Part shown: piece by piece, positions 1 to 10,905 of the stretch
Layout: each line of letters opens with the position of its first letter
Position numbering within the stretch: position 1 is the first letter of the stretch
DNA from: Tetrapisispora phaffii CBS 4417
Lineage: Eukaryota > Ascomycota > Saccharomycetes > Saccharomycetales > Saccharomycetaceae
Assembly: GCF_000236905.1 (NCBI RefSeq)
Contig: NC_016526.1
Coordinates: 434,001 to 498,000, forward strand
Direction of reading: 5' to 3'
DNA: 64,000 nt
Translations under genes and position numbers: made by a program
The notes under the pieces: generated by a model
The model's input: the letters and a program-made list of their open reading frames with translations, nothing else
What the model was told of the DNA's origin: nothing
Database searches by the model: none

Positions 1-393
1 AGACTTATATATCACAAATGATAAACCTGTTGCTTTATATATAGCATCGACTATATTAGCAAATAAATATTCGATTTGTTCTTTGTTAGGTGTAAGAGTT
101 GTTATTTGGAATTGTTCTAATGGAATCGTTGCTTTAATATCCAAAATTAGATCATTGAATTTCATTTTTTCGTTCAATATATATTTAAATTGTTCAAAAT
201 CATGCAAGGAACACGATGCATATAGTTTTAATCGTTGCACTTTAATGTATCTCGACAGTTTATTTATATCTTCATTTGCAAACCTTAACTGTTCATAATC
301 TGGTACTTTTCGTATTCTATTTGGAATTTTACTTTTCTTTTCTTTCGAATTACTCCTCAATGCTACCTTAAATACGTGTTCCATTATAACCAT
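1..393 (-). CDS. 5' part of an unidentified protein gene, cut by the window edge
   Basis: An open frame of 131 codons runs on the minus strand from an ATG at 393 (a second ATG lies three codons on, at 384) out through base 1. Only the N-terminus is visible. It is basic at first (residues 8-30 are rich in Lys/Arg), then mixed alpha/beta-like, with no signal peptide, membrane segment or catalytic motif that I recognise. It lies on the same strand as CIN4, downstream of it. In S. cerevisiae the gene beyond CIN4 is RIM11, a GSK-3 kinase; nothing here resembles a kinase N-lobe, so synteny breaks at this point. I cannot name the gene. Codon use and an uninterrupted frame make it likely real, but the evidence is limited to about 130 residues. 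Confidence 0.6.
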   Translation of the reverse strand, partial: MVIMEHVFKVALRSNSKEKKSKIPNRIRKVPDYEQLRFANEDINKLSRYIKVQRLKLYASCSLHDFEQFKYILNEKMKFNDLILDIKATIPLEQFQITTLTPNKEQIEYLFANIVDAIYKATGLSFVIYKS

Positions 394-685
394 CGTTTGT
401 TTTCAGGTATTCTTAAGATTTATTTACAAATGGTTGTACATTACTTAGGTTTTTTATGATAATATTGTATTTTAAATAAATTAGTCATTACATTTTCAAA
501 CCAAAGCTCTAATTGAAAAATTTTAACAACCATTTACTTAAAATTTCAAATTTCCGTTTTCTACCATATTAAGAAAAAGTTACATAACATTGATCATAGA
601 TAGTCATCTCAGAATTTGTATAACTAATTAAATGAAGTATCCAATATGATTTTGTAGTATACAAATAAATATAACTATATAATGT

Positions 686-1288
686 TTATGAATTGTACTC
701 ACTTGATGCAATAATTGAATTCATGATATTCTCAATACCATCTCCATGTGAAGCACTACATTGGATGAATTCATAATTTTTTGTTACTTTGTTTTCTAAA
801 TTTAAAGATTTGATAACTTTATCTTGTAAACTAAGCAATTTTCCTTCTATCAGGTTATTTCCATCATTTTGTTGAAGTAAAAGATCAGTTTTGTTAAGTA
901 CAATTAATATCGGAAAGTCATATCCAATTCTGTCATTATTCATGTTGATCAAGTTTTTAAGCTCTTTGATAGATTCGTCATACCTAATTTGAACATTGAC
1001 ATCGATGCACCATATCAATATATCTGTTTTATCGAAATAGTTATCCCAAAAAGGTCTTAATGTGCTTTGTCCTCCAATATCCCAAATAGTAATCAAATGT
1101 TCAGAATGATAAAATGAATGTATCTGGAAACCTATAGTTGGTGTAATCTCATTATCTAAAATTTGATCATCTTTAGGTAATAACTTATTGACAATTGTCG
1201 ACTTCCCTGCATTATCTAAGCCTAAGATCAAACATCTGATTTCTCTATCTTTTATTTTCTGTTTCTTGATAATAGTCAGTAAACCCAT
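686..1288 (-). CDS. CIN4: Cin4, ARL2-type small GTPase for tubulin folding
   Basis: A 200-residue ARF-family GTPase. The N-terminus begins MGLL, with Gly2 as in myristoylated ARF/ARL proteins. The P-loop GLDNAGKST is at about residues 23-31, a WDIGGQ switch 2 is near 72, and NKTD (guanine specificity) is near 133. The stretch around the P-loop, and the TLRPFWDNYFDK segment after switch 2, match Cin4/Arl2 rather than Arf1, and the length is close to the 191 residues of S. cerevisiae Cin4. Cin4 acts with the tubulin cofactors Cin1 and Cin2 in beta-tubulin folding and microtubule stability. Next to GAT2, as in S. cerevisiae, except that PSO2 (YMR137C), which lies between the two there, is absent. 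All nucleotide-binding motifs appear intact. Confidence 0.95.
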   Translation of the reverse strand: MGLLTIIKKQKIKDREIRCLILGLDNAGKSTIVNKLLPKDDQILDNEITPTIGFQIHSFYHSEHLITIWDIGGQSTLRPFWDNYFDKTDILIWCIDVNVQIRYDESIKELKNLINMNNDRIGYDFPILIVLNKTDLLLQQNDGNNLIEGKLLSLQDKVIKSLNLENKVTKNYEFIQCSASHGDGIENIMNSIIASSEYNS

Positions 1289-1944
1289 CTGCTACGACTA
1301 CTAACTTGGAATATGTACAGTTTTCGGTTAATTGTCAATAACGTATTCGTACTGTCAATTTCCTATATTTTAATTATATGTCGTAACTATCGATATAAAT
1401 AGATATATAATACAGAATTTATAATTTCGATAATGTAATCATCATTTGTGATTTCGATCTAATACTTTCTCTCTCTTCCCTTTCTCTTCTTAAATTTAAG
1501 TTTTGATGTTTTTTCGTTTTTTTTTTCAGAAAGACATGGAGCGTATATTACGAACGGTATTACGTACGACCGTCTCTATACGAGGGAATTGGTAGCGAAA
1601 TATTTCGTGATTTTAATAATTTTACAAGTATTTCTCATCAATAACCTCTGAAGCTCATACATAAATGGTTTAAGATATTTCGAAAATGGTGTTAGGGTAC
1701 ACCTTATACAGAGGTGATGAATGTGTCTCATATACAAGAACAGTCAATTAGGTAGAATTTTATTTATTATTTGCCTGATATATCATTAATTGGTTAATAT
1801 ATATAATTACAACGGATAAAACTTGATTTTTCGGTCGTGGCACTATGATTGTTTCATGCTAAAAATGAAAGATGATTGAATCCCTTCTGAAAGATTCTTA
1901 AAGTTAATGTCATTAATTATATGAAATGAAGTAATATCTTAAGT
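1289..1944. other. Intergenic CIN4-GAT2, no gene seen
   Basis: This holds the CIN4 promoter and the GAT2 3' region. In S. cerevisiae PSO2, encoding a DNA cross-link repair nuclease, occupies this interval on the opposite strand; here no metallo-beta-lactamase motif or long frame remains. A GC-richer patch at about 1545-1600 contains an imperfect inverted repeat (ACGGT...ACCGT) with no assignable role. Confidence 0.6.
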
Positions 1945-3981
1945 TTATGGGATAGTATTATAATCATCATCCAACGTCTTATCTGAATTCAGTACTTTTA
2001 TGTGGGACTCGGGAATGTTACTTAGACCAGAAGGTACCCTACGATCATGAGGTGATATATTTTTCCTATATCTCATTACCAAATTAGCTGATTTTAAACC
2101 AAATTTCTTTATTAGTTTTCTATAGAATAAACCACATGCATTGCATAGGGTCCTGTTACCGTAAGGACCCTTCCTCCATTCAGGAGTATCGTGATCGTTG
2201 CAATGTACGCATGCCATTTTTGTAATTTCATTTTTTCGCATCGATTCTGCAATAAGTAATTCCTCAGTAACCGAATTATGACGCGTTCCATTGCTACTTC
2301 CTTGATCGCTAGAGGTTGCGTCAGGAGTTGCACTATGTTGCTTAGAAATTGTGTCAGTCGCAACTGCGCCAGGAATATTATATGACGCATTTGCTCCAAT
2401 TCCGACATTGCTAGAATAAGATGATCCACCGGATGTATGAGGTCTATAGAACTGGGAATATTGTTGTTGTGGAACAGTTTGGTTATTATGTTGTGTGCGC
2501 TGTACCTGTGGTTGTTGATAATGATGACCTTCAATTGGTTGTGGATTTATTATAGAATTTATTACAAATGTTCTGGGGTTATTAACTCCATATGAATGCT
2601 GACTAGGAATATTAGTATTAACTATATTTGATAGTTTTCCACCTTTGGTGATGGAGTTTGTTCCTGCTCTGATTGCCGGTTTCTTGACAGCATAGTTTAC
2701 GTTATCGATGTTCTGATTTCTATTTGGAAGTTGGGTTGTAGGTGAATAAATTGAAGTATCTATTGGATCTGAATTCGATTTCTTATGGTTTGAGTATACT
2801 TGCCTGTCATTGAGCGTCACTGGACGGGATTGATTGTATGCCTTAGTATCTAATATATTTCCCGATATGTCTGTCTCACTTCTACTATTGAGTAGTCCTC
2901 TGTAATTGGTTAATGAACCAATGGATGGTAAAACAGTAGTTGCTGGATCAGTTTTTCTTCTGACAGCATTATAAGAATATGATTGCGACAGAGAACCGTT
3001 CTGACCATTTTGTGCATTACTGAAAGTAGAAGCTTGCGTGAGCTGTCTTGGCAATGTTGGAAGACTGTATGCGTCATTATTTTTTGATTTCTCCTTCTTC
3101 AGCTGTATTATTTCATCGAATATCGAACGGAAATTGTTGTATGATTGAGATATGCTTAGAAGTTGTTCATAGCTTAATGAATCAATAATAGAATCATCTA
3201 ATGTCTTTGCATCATATGTGAGTAAATTTGGAAGGTATGGAAATGTACTCTCTAACTGTTTATAAAGTGGAAACGATTGGATGTCGTCATTAAAGATTTG
3301 ATGTGCTTGGACCAACCTTGAAATTTTTTCTCTATATGTATGATTTATGTTATTCGCATCTGCGGTTTTATCAATAACAGTTGGATTAAAACTGATTTTA
3401 TAGAGTTGTTCAGAATCATTGACAGAATTATTTGCGATATTATTTGGTTGCTCAACTGGAAAACTTGTCGTATCATTATTTTTACTTGATAACAACTTTG
3501 AATCATAATTTTTTTCAACAGATTGTGTTGCTTTGATCAAAGAGTCTAGGGAATTTTTACGCTGTTGAGGTCCCCTCGAAAATACATTGTCAGTATTAAT
3601 TTGTGAAGATGAATTAGGTTCAATCTGTCGATGACCATTTTGATTTACTTCAGATTCTCTCATAGAAAAATTATTTTGGGCACTGGTATAAACACTGTTG
3701 CTTCTTATATTTAGTAACTTATTTATGTTATTAGAAGTTGTTAATTTATAATTTTTCTGTGTGTTAGAGAATAATGTTTCATTTTTAAGATCTGTGAAGT
3801 CTCTTGAAGTCTGTAAATCGGCAATTAATGATTTACTTGTATTATTTTGAATGTCGTTATTATTGTGGATGTGGTTATTATCAAAATAATTGGATTGAAT
3901 ATTATTTTTAAAAATTAATTTATTATTAGGAGTGTAATCAGGGTTGGCTATTGATATAGTTTTAATCTTTGGTGTTGACAT
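1945..3981 (-). CDS. GAT2: Gat2-like GATA zinc-finger transcription factor
   Basis: A 678-residue protein with one GATA-type zinc finger near the C-terminus: cysteines at about 591, 594, 613 and 616 (C-X2-C-X18-C-X2-C), with the conserved TPEWRKGPYGNRTLCNACG core and a basic tail (FYRKLIKKFG, then a further Arg/Lys cluster) expected to contact GATA DNA. The remaining 580 residues are low in complexity, rich in Asn, Ser and Gln, and probably disordered. S. cerevisiae Gat2 is shorter (560 residues) but has the same layout. Position supports the name: CIN4 on one side and GID8 on the other match YMR138, YMR136 and YMR135. The target genes cannot be told from sequence. The start is the only ATG compatible with the frame. 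Confidence 0.9.
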   Translation of the reverse strand: MSTPKIKTISIANPDYTPNNKLIFKNNIQSNYFDNNHIHNNNDIQNNTSKSLIADLQTSRDFTDLKNETLFSNTQKNYKLTTSNNINKLLNIRSNSVYTSAQNNFSMRESEVNQNGHRQIEPNSSSQINTDNVFSRGPQQRKNSLDSLIKATQSVEKNYDSKLLSSKNNDTTSFPVEQPNNIANNSVNDSEQLYKISFNPTVIDKTADANNINHTYREKISRLVQAHQIFNDDIQSFPLYKQLESTFPYLPNLLTYDAKTLDDSIIDSLSYEQLLSISQSYNNFRSIFDEIIQLKKEKSKNNDAYSLPTLPRQLTQASTFSNAQNGQNGSLSQSYSYNAVRRKTDPATTVLPSIGSLTNYRGLLNSRSETDISGNILDTKAYNQSRPVTLNDRQVYSNHKKSNSDPIDTSIYSPTTQLPNRNQNIDNVNYAVKKPAIRAGTNSITKGGKLSNIVNTNIPSQHSYGVNNPRTFVINSIINPQPIEGHHYQQPQVQRTQHNNQTVPQQQYSQFYRPHTSGGSSYSSNVGIGANASYNIPGAVATDTISKQHSATPDATSSDQGSSNGTRHNSVTEELLIAESMRKNEITKMACVHCNDHDTPEWRKGPYGNRTLCNACGLFYRKLIKKFGLKSANLVMRYRKNISPHDRRVPSGLSNIPESHIKVLNSDKTLDDDYNTIP

Positions 3982-6900
3982 GTTGTTGTTTTTTTGAAGT
4001 ATTAATCAATATATATAATGAGATTTGGGAATGTAAGCTAATCTGGAAATGTATATTTTTTGCGAAGTGACACTAAAATCACTGTATCAACAAAGTTAAA
4101 AAAAAAGTTTAGTCAAAAAAAATTAAAACCGTAGAAAATAAAGGACAGATCGTAAGTAAACAATTGTTTATTTAGAGTGCTCTGTAATTTATTCCTTCTA
4201 ACTTGTATATTTGGTAGTAAATGACAAAGCGTTTCGGACAACCTTAGTACCTCGAGAGATGAAATTTCTTATTTGTTAAATGAATTGATTAATGCTCGAC
4301 TGTAAATTCAATAAAATTTAAAAATTATTTAACAACAATGTTTTTTTGAATTGATTAGATTTGGAAGTTTCTCAGTTTTGATATGCTTTTTCTTAGACAA
4401 AGAAAAATATAATTATCACTTTTTAGCAAAACGTCTTTTATGAATATATCGTTGTACCAATTTTCTTTTATTCTTTATTCATTAATTTATATTCCAATAG
4501 TAATAATAACACAATAAAACTAGAATAACTGAAGCTTAAAACAAAAAAAATAATTGAAAATAAAAATGAATACAAAAACAAAAAACGAAATATCAGATTA
4601 TTTTGAAATACAAAAAAGAAAGCTTCCAATATTATTAAATAATAAAATAATAGAAACTTTAAGATAAGCGTCTAACGTAAATATTGTATCTTTTCCAAAC
4701 ATCCATTAGATACAACGTCAGTATTTGGAATAATAATTTTCAACACACATATTTATATAAAAAAAAATTCACAATATTCGAGATTAAACTTAATTATTTT
4801 ATTATAATTTTAAACTAATCTTTAAAAGAAAACTCATTAAGGTCTTTACCTAAATTTGACTGAATTATATGGTTACAAGAACTGTTCTTTTAATGCATCA
4901 TCATTACTGAAAATTCAACTACAGTAAGTAAATGAACATTTATTTACTTTTAATTCGTTAGTAATTAGAAAAAAAATAAGATGATTCCGATTATGAGTGG
5001 TATAACAGTTTTATTTTTTAAAAACGTAAAGGATAGACCTCAAATGTACTAGGGATCGAAGAAATTTATTCCTTGAATAATAACGTTATTGCAGTTGCTC
5101 AGAATTTCAAAAACAAATACCCAAACATCTGTAATAAGGATATAAACTCTGAAGTTGTCGAAGTTGAAATGTCAACCACAATACTGGTCTGAAATTAAAA
5201 AACCAAAAATAAGAGTTAACGAACTAGTGACAAACAAAGGCTTCCAAATGTCAAGATTATTAAGTCTTCAAAGCCAGCACAAAAACAATAATTCGGTTAT
5301 TATTCTGTGTCAGACACATCTTCTTCTTGATTGTTTTTATTGCTGCTGTGTCTTTTTTTCAAAAAATACTCCTTTAAATCTGATTAAGTTACTATTATTA
5401 TTTGCCTGGGATATTGGTTTGGGTTTTTGTCAATGCCACATATTATGCATTTTTGACAAAATCTTAATTTTGTAATTTGTATTTTAATTACTTACAACGT
5501 ACTTCGAGTCACTGAATCTGAAAATAAAAAAAAACACAAAAAAGACGAAGAATTCTTAAGAATTTGTGTTTTTGCTGAAAGATTGTTGCATTTATGATTT
5601 AAGGGATACGCCTAATTACCAACATATTAGATGAGATGAATTTTTACATTGATAACTAATTAGGTATAACAAACGAGAAATTCAACAGAATTGTCGTCAT
5701 AAATGAACAAGCATCATATTTACTACAGATAGGCACTTACAAAACGGCGTAATGACACTAAAGGTTCGTTAGATCTAAACCGTATCCATATCCTCTTTAG
5801 GTGGGTTTCTTTATTCGGTCATTCTACTTATCTTCGTTTGTTTATCTGTTATTTGCCAGTGGATTAACCATAGAACAAATCTCACAACTATTCCTCATTG
5901 TCAGAAATACCAAAAGGGTTACTAAATGTCTATACTCCGTAAAAAAGTTACATCAGTCAACATAATATTACATTCCCCCCTCTTCGAAAAAAACAAACAA
6001 AAAAGATAAAAAAGAAATTAAAAAGCACACATTATGCAAAAATGGTCCGATATAGTTAATGAACATGTTTTACTTTATTTGCTTGCGTGGTTGCTTTTGC
6101 TTGTGGCCATTATCGTCATCATTATTCATCATCCATTATTCCTCGAATGAACACTAATAAGATAGGTGCGATGTTTTTATGTGTAATAAACCTTTTTCGT
6201 TGTTCTTAATAATAACGAAAAATATCGCTTTTGATATTGACACTTCACTCCTGTAGGTAAGAGCAGGGACACTGCCACTAAGATAATTATTTCCACTTTA
6301 AGAATGGTGTTTACAAAATTAATTTATAAGTGTAACCAGAATAAGGATACGAATTATTTACAGTCAATTAATTACAACAAAAATAAAATAAAATTGTTGA
6401 CAATAAAATATTATTGTTATAGAAACACAACTTCTAAGAAAGTACCGTCAATATACGCTCGTCCCATATTTTTGGTATTTTGTCACGAAATCTAGATTAA
6501 TAAAAAAAAAAAGTCCACAAAAAAAGAAATTTCTAATAATAATAATAATATATAGCATACGGCATTATATTCACGCAGTCGCCGTTGGAGTACGTACAAC
6601 CTAGGCACATTCATCTTTAAAACAGGAATATTGCTAAGTATTTTGTGCGCGCTTTTACAACCAAGAACACACATTTGAGTCAAATACTTCCCTTTTTAGT
6701 AATATGTACTGATCTGCAAAAAAAAAAGAAAATGATAACAGTAGGAGTCCTATTATGAAGTGACTTAGTAATCATATCTAATAGTATGTTCTACGGTGTA
6801 TAAACTGCAGCAATGGCAGAGATACGACCGAAAAAAAAAATTGAAAAAATTGAAAACGGAAAATGAAAAATTATTTAATCTTCTTCTTCTTCTTTTGTTT

Positions 6901-8672
6901 CTTTGTGTTTTTGTGTGGTAAATTCGGCTTTGAATCAAGGGGAATGTGAGAAAGCAAAAGTATTAACCCACTACTTAACTCGTTTCTCCCTAATTAGTCA
7001 ATTACACTAAACATTTGGTTCCCAACATTACAAGACCGTTTTGTTACTACAAACGTTCATGTCCATTGCTCCCCTATTTTGTAGGTGCTATTTTGTTGCT
7101 TTTTGCTGGATTTATAACTAAATCCGGATTAATTACAACTAAGAAACGAAGGTACAGTTTTTTATTACATCATAGAGATATCACCGTTGCTTTGTTGTAT
7201 TTGGCTCGCCCTATGTATGTTCTATATTGTTTTTGGATAATATTGGTACTGTTGTTCGTTCTCAAATATACCTTATTATGCCAAGTTTCTTTAAATGGAT
7301 ATCGTTCACTGATCATATCTTGCTTCTTCTTCTTTGTGCATTTCGAAATGGTAATATTAACAACAAAATGAACAAAATAAAAGATATCTTGTAAATTTTA
7401 AGTTTTAACCCTCAAAAATGGTTATAAAATGTGGTAACTTGATTATCTATGTATCTCAAAATAGTAATTATTTTTGTCATACAACAATAAACGCATCTTT
7501 GAAATATTTACAAATTATTAGATATAAGAAAAGTTTAGAGCCGGGACTGGCATGTCATTTGAAATTCCGATATTTAATATCCGGTTTGATTGCAAAAACC
7601 AATACAAAATATGTTGTTTTTTTTGTAAATTACAAATACTTGATAAATTTAATTATGAACTTCCTACGTCGATATATCTGTGTTAGTTGATACATCAGAA
7701 ATATACGTAATTGTGAAAGTGATATCTTCTTACTTAGGTTAGAATGCCGTGCGACTCATGGTGACGTAGGTACAGGCAGATACAGGTATACAAGTGTGTG
7801 TATCTAAATCCGGTATATCAGCCATCTAGATCTCTTCAAATGATTATGAAACTTTTCTTCGATTTTACGTGAAGATATTAGGAACGTTTTTAATAATGTG
7901 AGAAGATCAAAATATAGCTTAAGCTTGCACATTTCTATGTTTCTGAAAAGAGGTTGTTCTGGGTAGAACAAAAATATCTGGTTCAGCTGCGTTACACAGA
8001 TTTCACCTCATTCGTACTCTGATAAAGAACTGGCTAAATAAATATTAATATGAAACTTCTATTCCTTAACTCCGTAGTCTTCTCTTAGGACCATTACGTT
8101 TTTTGCATCGCCCTAAAAGATTAGATTCTATCGATACATGGCATGCAACCTGATAGTTAGGGAATACTTATCTTTAGTAATATTTGACACTTCTTGTAAA
8201 GCACTACATTCATTATATCATCTTTCGGTCACTGAAATTTGTAAAAATCGTACTTCCCATGGCGACTTCTAAAACGACATAATTGCTTGTTCTGTGACAC
8301 ATCTGCCGAACTAATTTCATCTTTCTTTTGGAAATGAAGTCGCGTCACCCAGGAAATGTCCATGATTGCACCATTCGGGTAACGTCACATGATTATTATA
8401 ATAATCAACATTTACTGGTTTTTAAATTATTCTGAAAATAAGTTACATTCATTAATTTGATAGTTTCAATTGTAAAATATTTAAGGGAGTTTATTAAATA
8501 TTGATCACAGATATCTTTTTTAGTAACTTTTATTATAATAAAGATAAAATTCGAAGTATCTAAGTTAGTTATATACAATCTACATCAATTTATTCCAAAT
8601 AAAGGTAGGTTGGTGAAATTACAAGTTCGTAGAAAGAACTATAGAATAAAACCACAGAGTCACATAGCTAAG
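3982..8672. other. Long gene-poor divergent intergenic region (GAT2-GID8)
   Basis: About 4.7 kb with no supportable gene lies between two divergently transcribed genes that are direct neighbours in S. cerevisiae. The short frames here (for example 5155-5475, 7015-7371, 7418-7690) have low-complexity products, and several start at TTG. Base composition is uneven: A/T homopolymer tracts alternate with GC-richer patches near 5750-6000 (including CCCCCCT, a stress-element-like run at about 5976), 6580-6660, 7740-7800 and 8090-8400. No tRNA, rRNA, LTR or transposase remnant was recognised. It may be extended upstream control sequence for GAT2 or GID8, may contain non-coding transcripts, or may be the site of a lost gene. 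Confidence 0.55.
8376..8391. promoter_or_regulatory. Adjacent Reb1-type and Cbf1-type sites upstream of GID8
   Basis: Bases 8376-8382 read CGGGTAA, the reverse complement of the Reb1 core TTACCCG. One base further, 8384-8391 read GTCACATG, a match to the Cbf1/CDEI consensus RTCACRTG. They lie about 280 bp before the GID8 ATG, a usual promoter distance. The motif match is seen; binding is inferred. No CDEIII element follows, so this is not a centromere. Confidence 0.5.
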
Positions 8673-9995
8673 ATGCCATCAAGTAATCATTACTCTAAAG
8701 TGTTCACTAGAGAGGAATGGCAAGCGAGAGTGAAAAAAGAATCTGTCCTCGTAGATGAATATGATGTAAGGAATTTGGTGACAGATACATCTAACGATAA
8801 TAACAAAAAATTGTCAAAGACAATTTATCAAACTGGTCTATCTACGCGTAAAACTATTAGTGAGCCAAGCATTCCGAAATTACTATTAAATTATTTTGTA
8901 ACAATGGCATACGAGTCAGCAAGCATTAGATTGGCAAAAGAGCTGGGTATAATTGAATCTAATAAGGATATTAAGGATTTTTTAAACTTATATAAGATCG
9001 AAGAAAGGGCTAAAATTATGGTTCTGATTAAAAAGGGGAAGATAGGGAAAGTAATTGATGAAATAAATTCAAATTTTGGTATAGAGGTTCTAGAATTGAC
9101 AGAAGATAGAAAGGCTTCAAACAAGAAATCTGATGACGACTTACATTTTAAGTTGTTGCTATTAAATTTAATTGAGATGATAAGGGCTCATAATAATGAT
9201 ACTAGATCCAATGATAGTATAGATCCTAATGATGATAGTGAGTTTATTATGAGTTTAGTTGAATACGCCCAGAACAAATTAATTTTAAAAGTATCATCAA
9301 ATGAAATATATATGAAGGAGCTGGAGCTTGTGATGACCTTACTCTTGTTTCCGCAAAATAAACCTGATGCTAACAAGTCTTTAAGCGATAGTGAAACAGA
9401 AGATGTTCAAATTCCTCAATTTTTAACTGATTACTATTCATTATCCTTACGGTCCAAAATTGCAGAGGCCGTTAATAGAAGGTTGCTTAACATTATACAC
9501 CCTTCCATTATAAAGAGAAGTGGTGACTTACTGAGGTTTCCGGATCTAATTTCAACAGATAGCATATCAAAATATCAGAACCATAGTAATAATATGAGTC
9601 AAACATCATTTTTTTTAAATACACAATCCAAAAGGGACAAAGCTGCAAATGGTGATGACAGTCAATCTGATGATATGGAAGTAGAAAAAACAGACTCTCA
9701 GATAAATGTTAGAAGTCCACAACCTAATCATGAGCAATCCACTAGTAATTATTGGACAAGTACAAAAAATGATATCATATCAAACAATGATTTGAATGAT
9801 AATGATTATACAGATGATCCTTCTGTGCACGCAGATGATTCTCATGCCAAAAGAAGTCTGGGGTCAACCAGAACAGATCTTTCTGATATTCAATATGAAT
9901 CAAAGTTGATTAAATTAATGAAACTATGGTGCTGGTGTGAGAATAAATTGCATGAACAAGATATCGGTGTTCCTCGTGTTACGACAAATGAATAG
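8673..9995 (+). CDS. GID8: Gid8, LisH-CTLH-CRA core subunit of the GID ubiquitin ligase
   Basis: A 440-residue protein from the ATG at 8673. The frame stays open upstream to 8610, but that position is a TTG, so the ATG is preferred. A LisH segment (LLLNYFVTMAYESASIRLA, about residues 70-90) is followed by a CTLH segment (about 100-140), a CRA-like helical region with the LHFKLLLLNLIEMIR and LYSISLRSKI-type motifs, and the C-terminal signature KLMKLWCWCENKLH...GVPRV. A Ser/Asn/Asp-rich, probably disordered stretch lies before that signature, as in S. cerevisiae Gid8. The GID/CTLH E3 ligase marks gluconeogenic enzymes such as fructose-1,6-bisphosphatase for degradation when glucose returns. Convergent with ERG29, as YMR135C is with YMR134W. 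Confidence 0.95.
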   Translation: MPSSNHYSKVFTREEWQARVKKESVLVDEYDVRNLVTDTSNDNNKKLSKTIYQTGLSTRKTISEPSIPKLLLNYFVTMAYESASIRLAKELGIIESNKDIKDFLNLYKIEERAKIMVLIKKGKIGKVIDEINSNFGIEVLELTEDRKASNKKSDDDLHFKLLLLNLIEMIRAHNNDTRSNDSIDPNDDSEFIMSLVEYAQNKLILKVSSNEIYMKELELVMTLLLFPQNKPDANKSLSDSETEDVQIPQFLTDYYSLSLRSKIAEAVNRRLLNIIHPSIIKRSGDLLRFPDLISTDSISKYQNHSNNMSQTSFFLNTQSKRDKAANGDDSQSDDMEVEKTDSQINVRSPQPNHEQSTSNYWTSTKNDIISNNDLNDNDYTDDPSVHADDSHAKRSLGSTRTDLSDIQYESKLIKLMKLWCWCENKLHEQDIGVPRVTTNE

Positions 9996-10200
9996 ATATA
10001 TAAACAGTTGACCCCATATGGTAAGATATGTTAATATTTGATATATTTAGGAAACTCTATATACGTGAAACACTCGCAATATTTCAATTGCCTACAAATG
10101 CATATATTTGACAGTGATGAATATATAAAGCTATGAGTACCTTTAATCATGCAGTAATATGAAAACTACGAATTTAAACAATTAGTTGCGATAAATGCAT

Positions 10201-10905
10201 CTAATCCCATGTAATCTCAGCTTTGATGTGATCACCAGTTTGTATTTTTAAGAAACATAATTGAATGTCATCAATAGAAGTTGGTAAAACGTCCGAAAGA
10301 GTGTTATAAATTTTAACATTTTTCGATACAGTAATATTCAACTCACTTTCACCGTTTAATTCTTTGTATAGTTCACTATCTCTGAATAAATGGTAGACTT
10401 TAGTCCTCAATACACGTAAAGTACAGCCAAATTCTGGTCTCTTTTCATCTTCAAATTCTTCTGGAGAAAATTCTAAATGGAACCTGTAAGGAACTGACAA
10501 TAATTCTTTACCATTTCTTATAACATTACATTCAACATATAAATGCGCAACATGGACTGGTTTAGCAAAGAATTTGTCTCTATCTTCGAAATCTTCAATT
10601 ATAATACCACTTTTTTTGTCCAAATATTCTTTACTGTGATAATCATCTTGAATGAGCATTCTATGTAATTTTAGACTTTCATCAATCTTACCTTTCTCTA
10701 ACTCTTCGTAAGTTTCCTTTTGTAAGAAACTCATTTCAATAGTGATGTATAGTTCATTAATAAAAGCCATTATACCAACAACAATTAAGAATAGAGTAAT
10801 TCTACCGCTCAACTTATCATGAATAAATTGATGCACATAAGGAGCAGTGTTTAAGTAATCTATGATTCTTGTTTCATATTCGAAATAATTGTCTATAAAA
10901 GTCAT
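10201..10905 (-). CDS. ERG29: Erg29-like ER membrane protein
   Basis: A 234-residue protein matching YMR134W in size (237 residues) and position beside GID8. One clear membrane segment lies at about residues 36-55 (ITLFLIVVGIMAFINELYI). It is preceded by a short N-terminal region and followed by a large soluble domain with alternating charged and beta-prone segments. Erg29 is a fungal ER protein that S. cerevisiae genetics links to ergosterol synthesis at the methyl-sterol oxidase step and to iron homeostasis; the biochemical activity is not defined, and no catalytic motif is visible. The ATG at 10905 sits at the N-terminus expected from the family length. The name rests on synteny and overall resemblance. 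Confidence 0.85.
   Translation of the reverse strand: MTFIDNYFEYETRIIDYLNTAPYVHQFIHDKLSGRITLFLIVVGIMAFINELYITIEMSFLQKETYEELEKGKIDESLKLHRMLIQDDYHSKEYLDKKSGIIIEDFEDRDKFFAKPVHVAHLYVECNVIRNGKELLSVPYRFHLEFSPEEFEDEKRPEFGCTLRVLRTKVYHLFRDSELYKELNGESELNITVSKNVKIYNTLSDVLPTSIDDIQLCFLKIQTGDHIKAEITWD

Noticed and set aside
5155..5475. 106-codon frame in the GAT2-GID8 gap
   Set aside because: Starts at TTG, composition follows local base bias, no recognisable domain.
7015..7371. 118-codon hydrophobic frame that looks like a membrane protein
   Set aside because: Starts at TTG; hydrophobicity follows from T-rich DNA; no family resemblance and no ATG at the start.
7418..7690. 90-codon ATG frame
   Set aside because: No recognisable motif or context; similar lengths arise by chance in AT-rich sequence of this size.
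8384..8391. CDEI-like GTCACATG followed by AT-rich DNA as a centromere
   Set aside because: No CCG-centred CDEIII within 200 bp; better read as a Cbf1 promoter site next to a Reb1 site.
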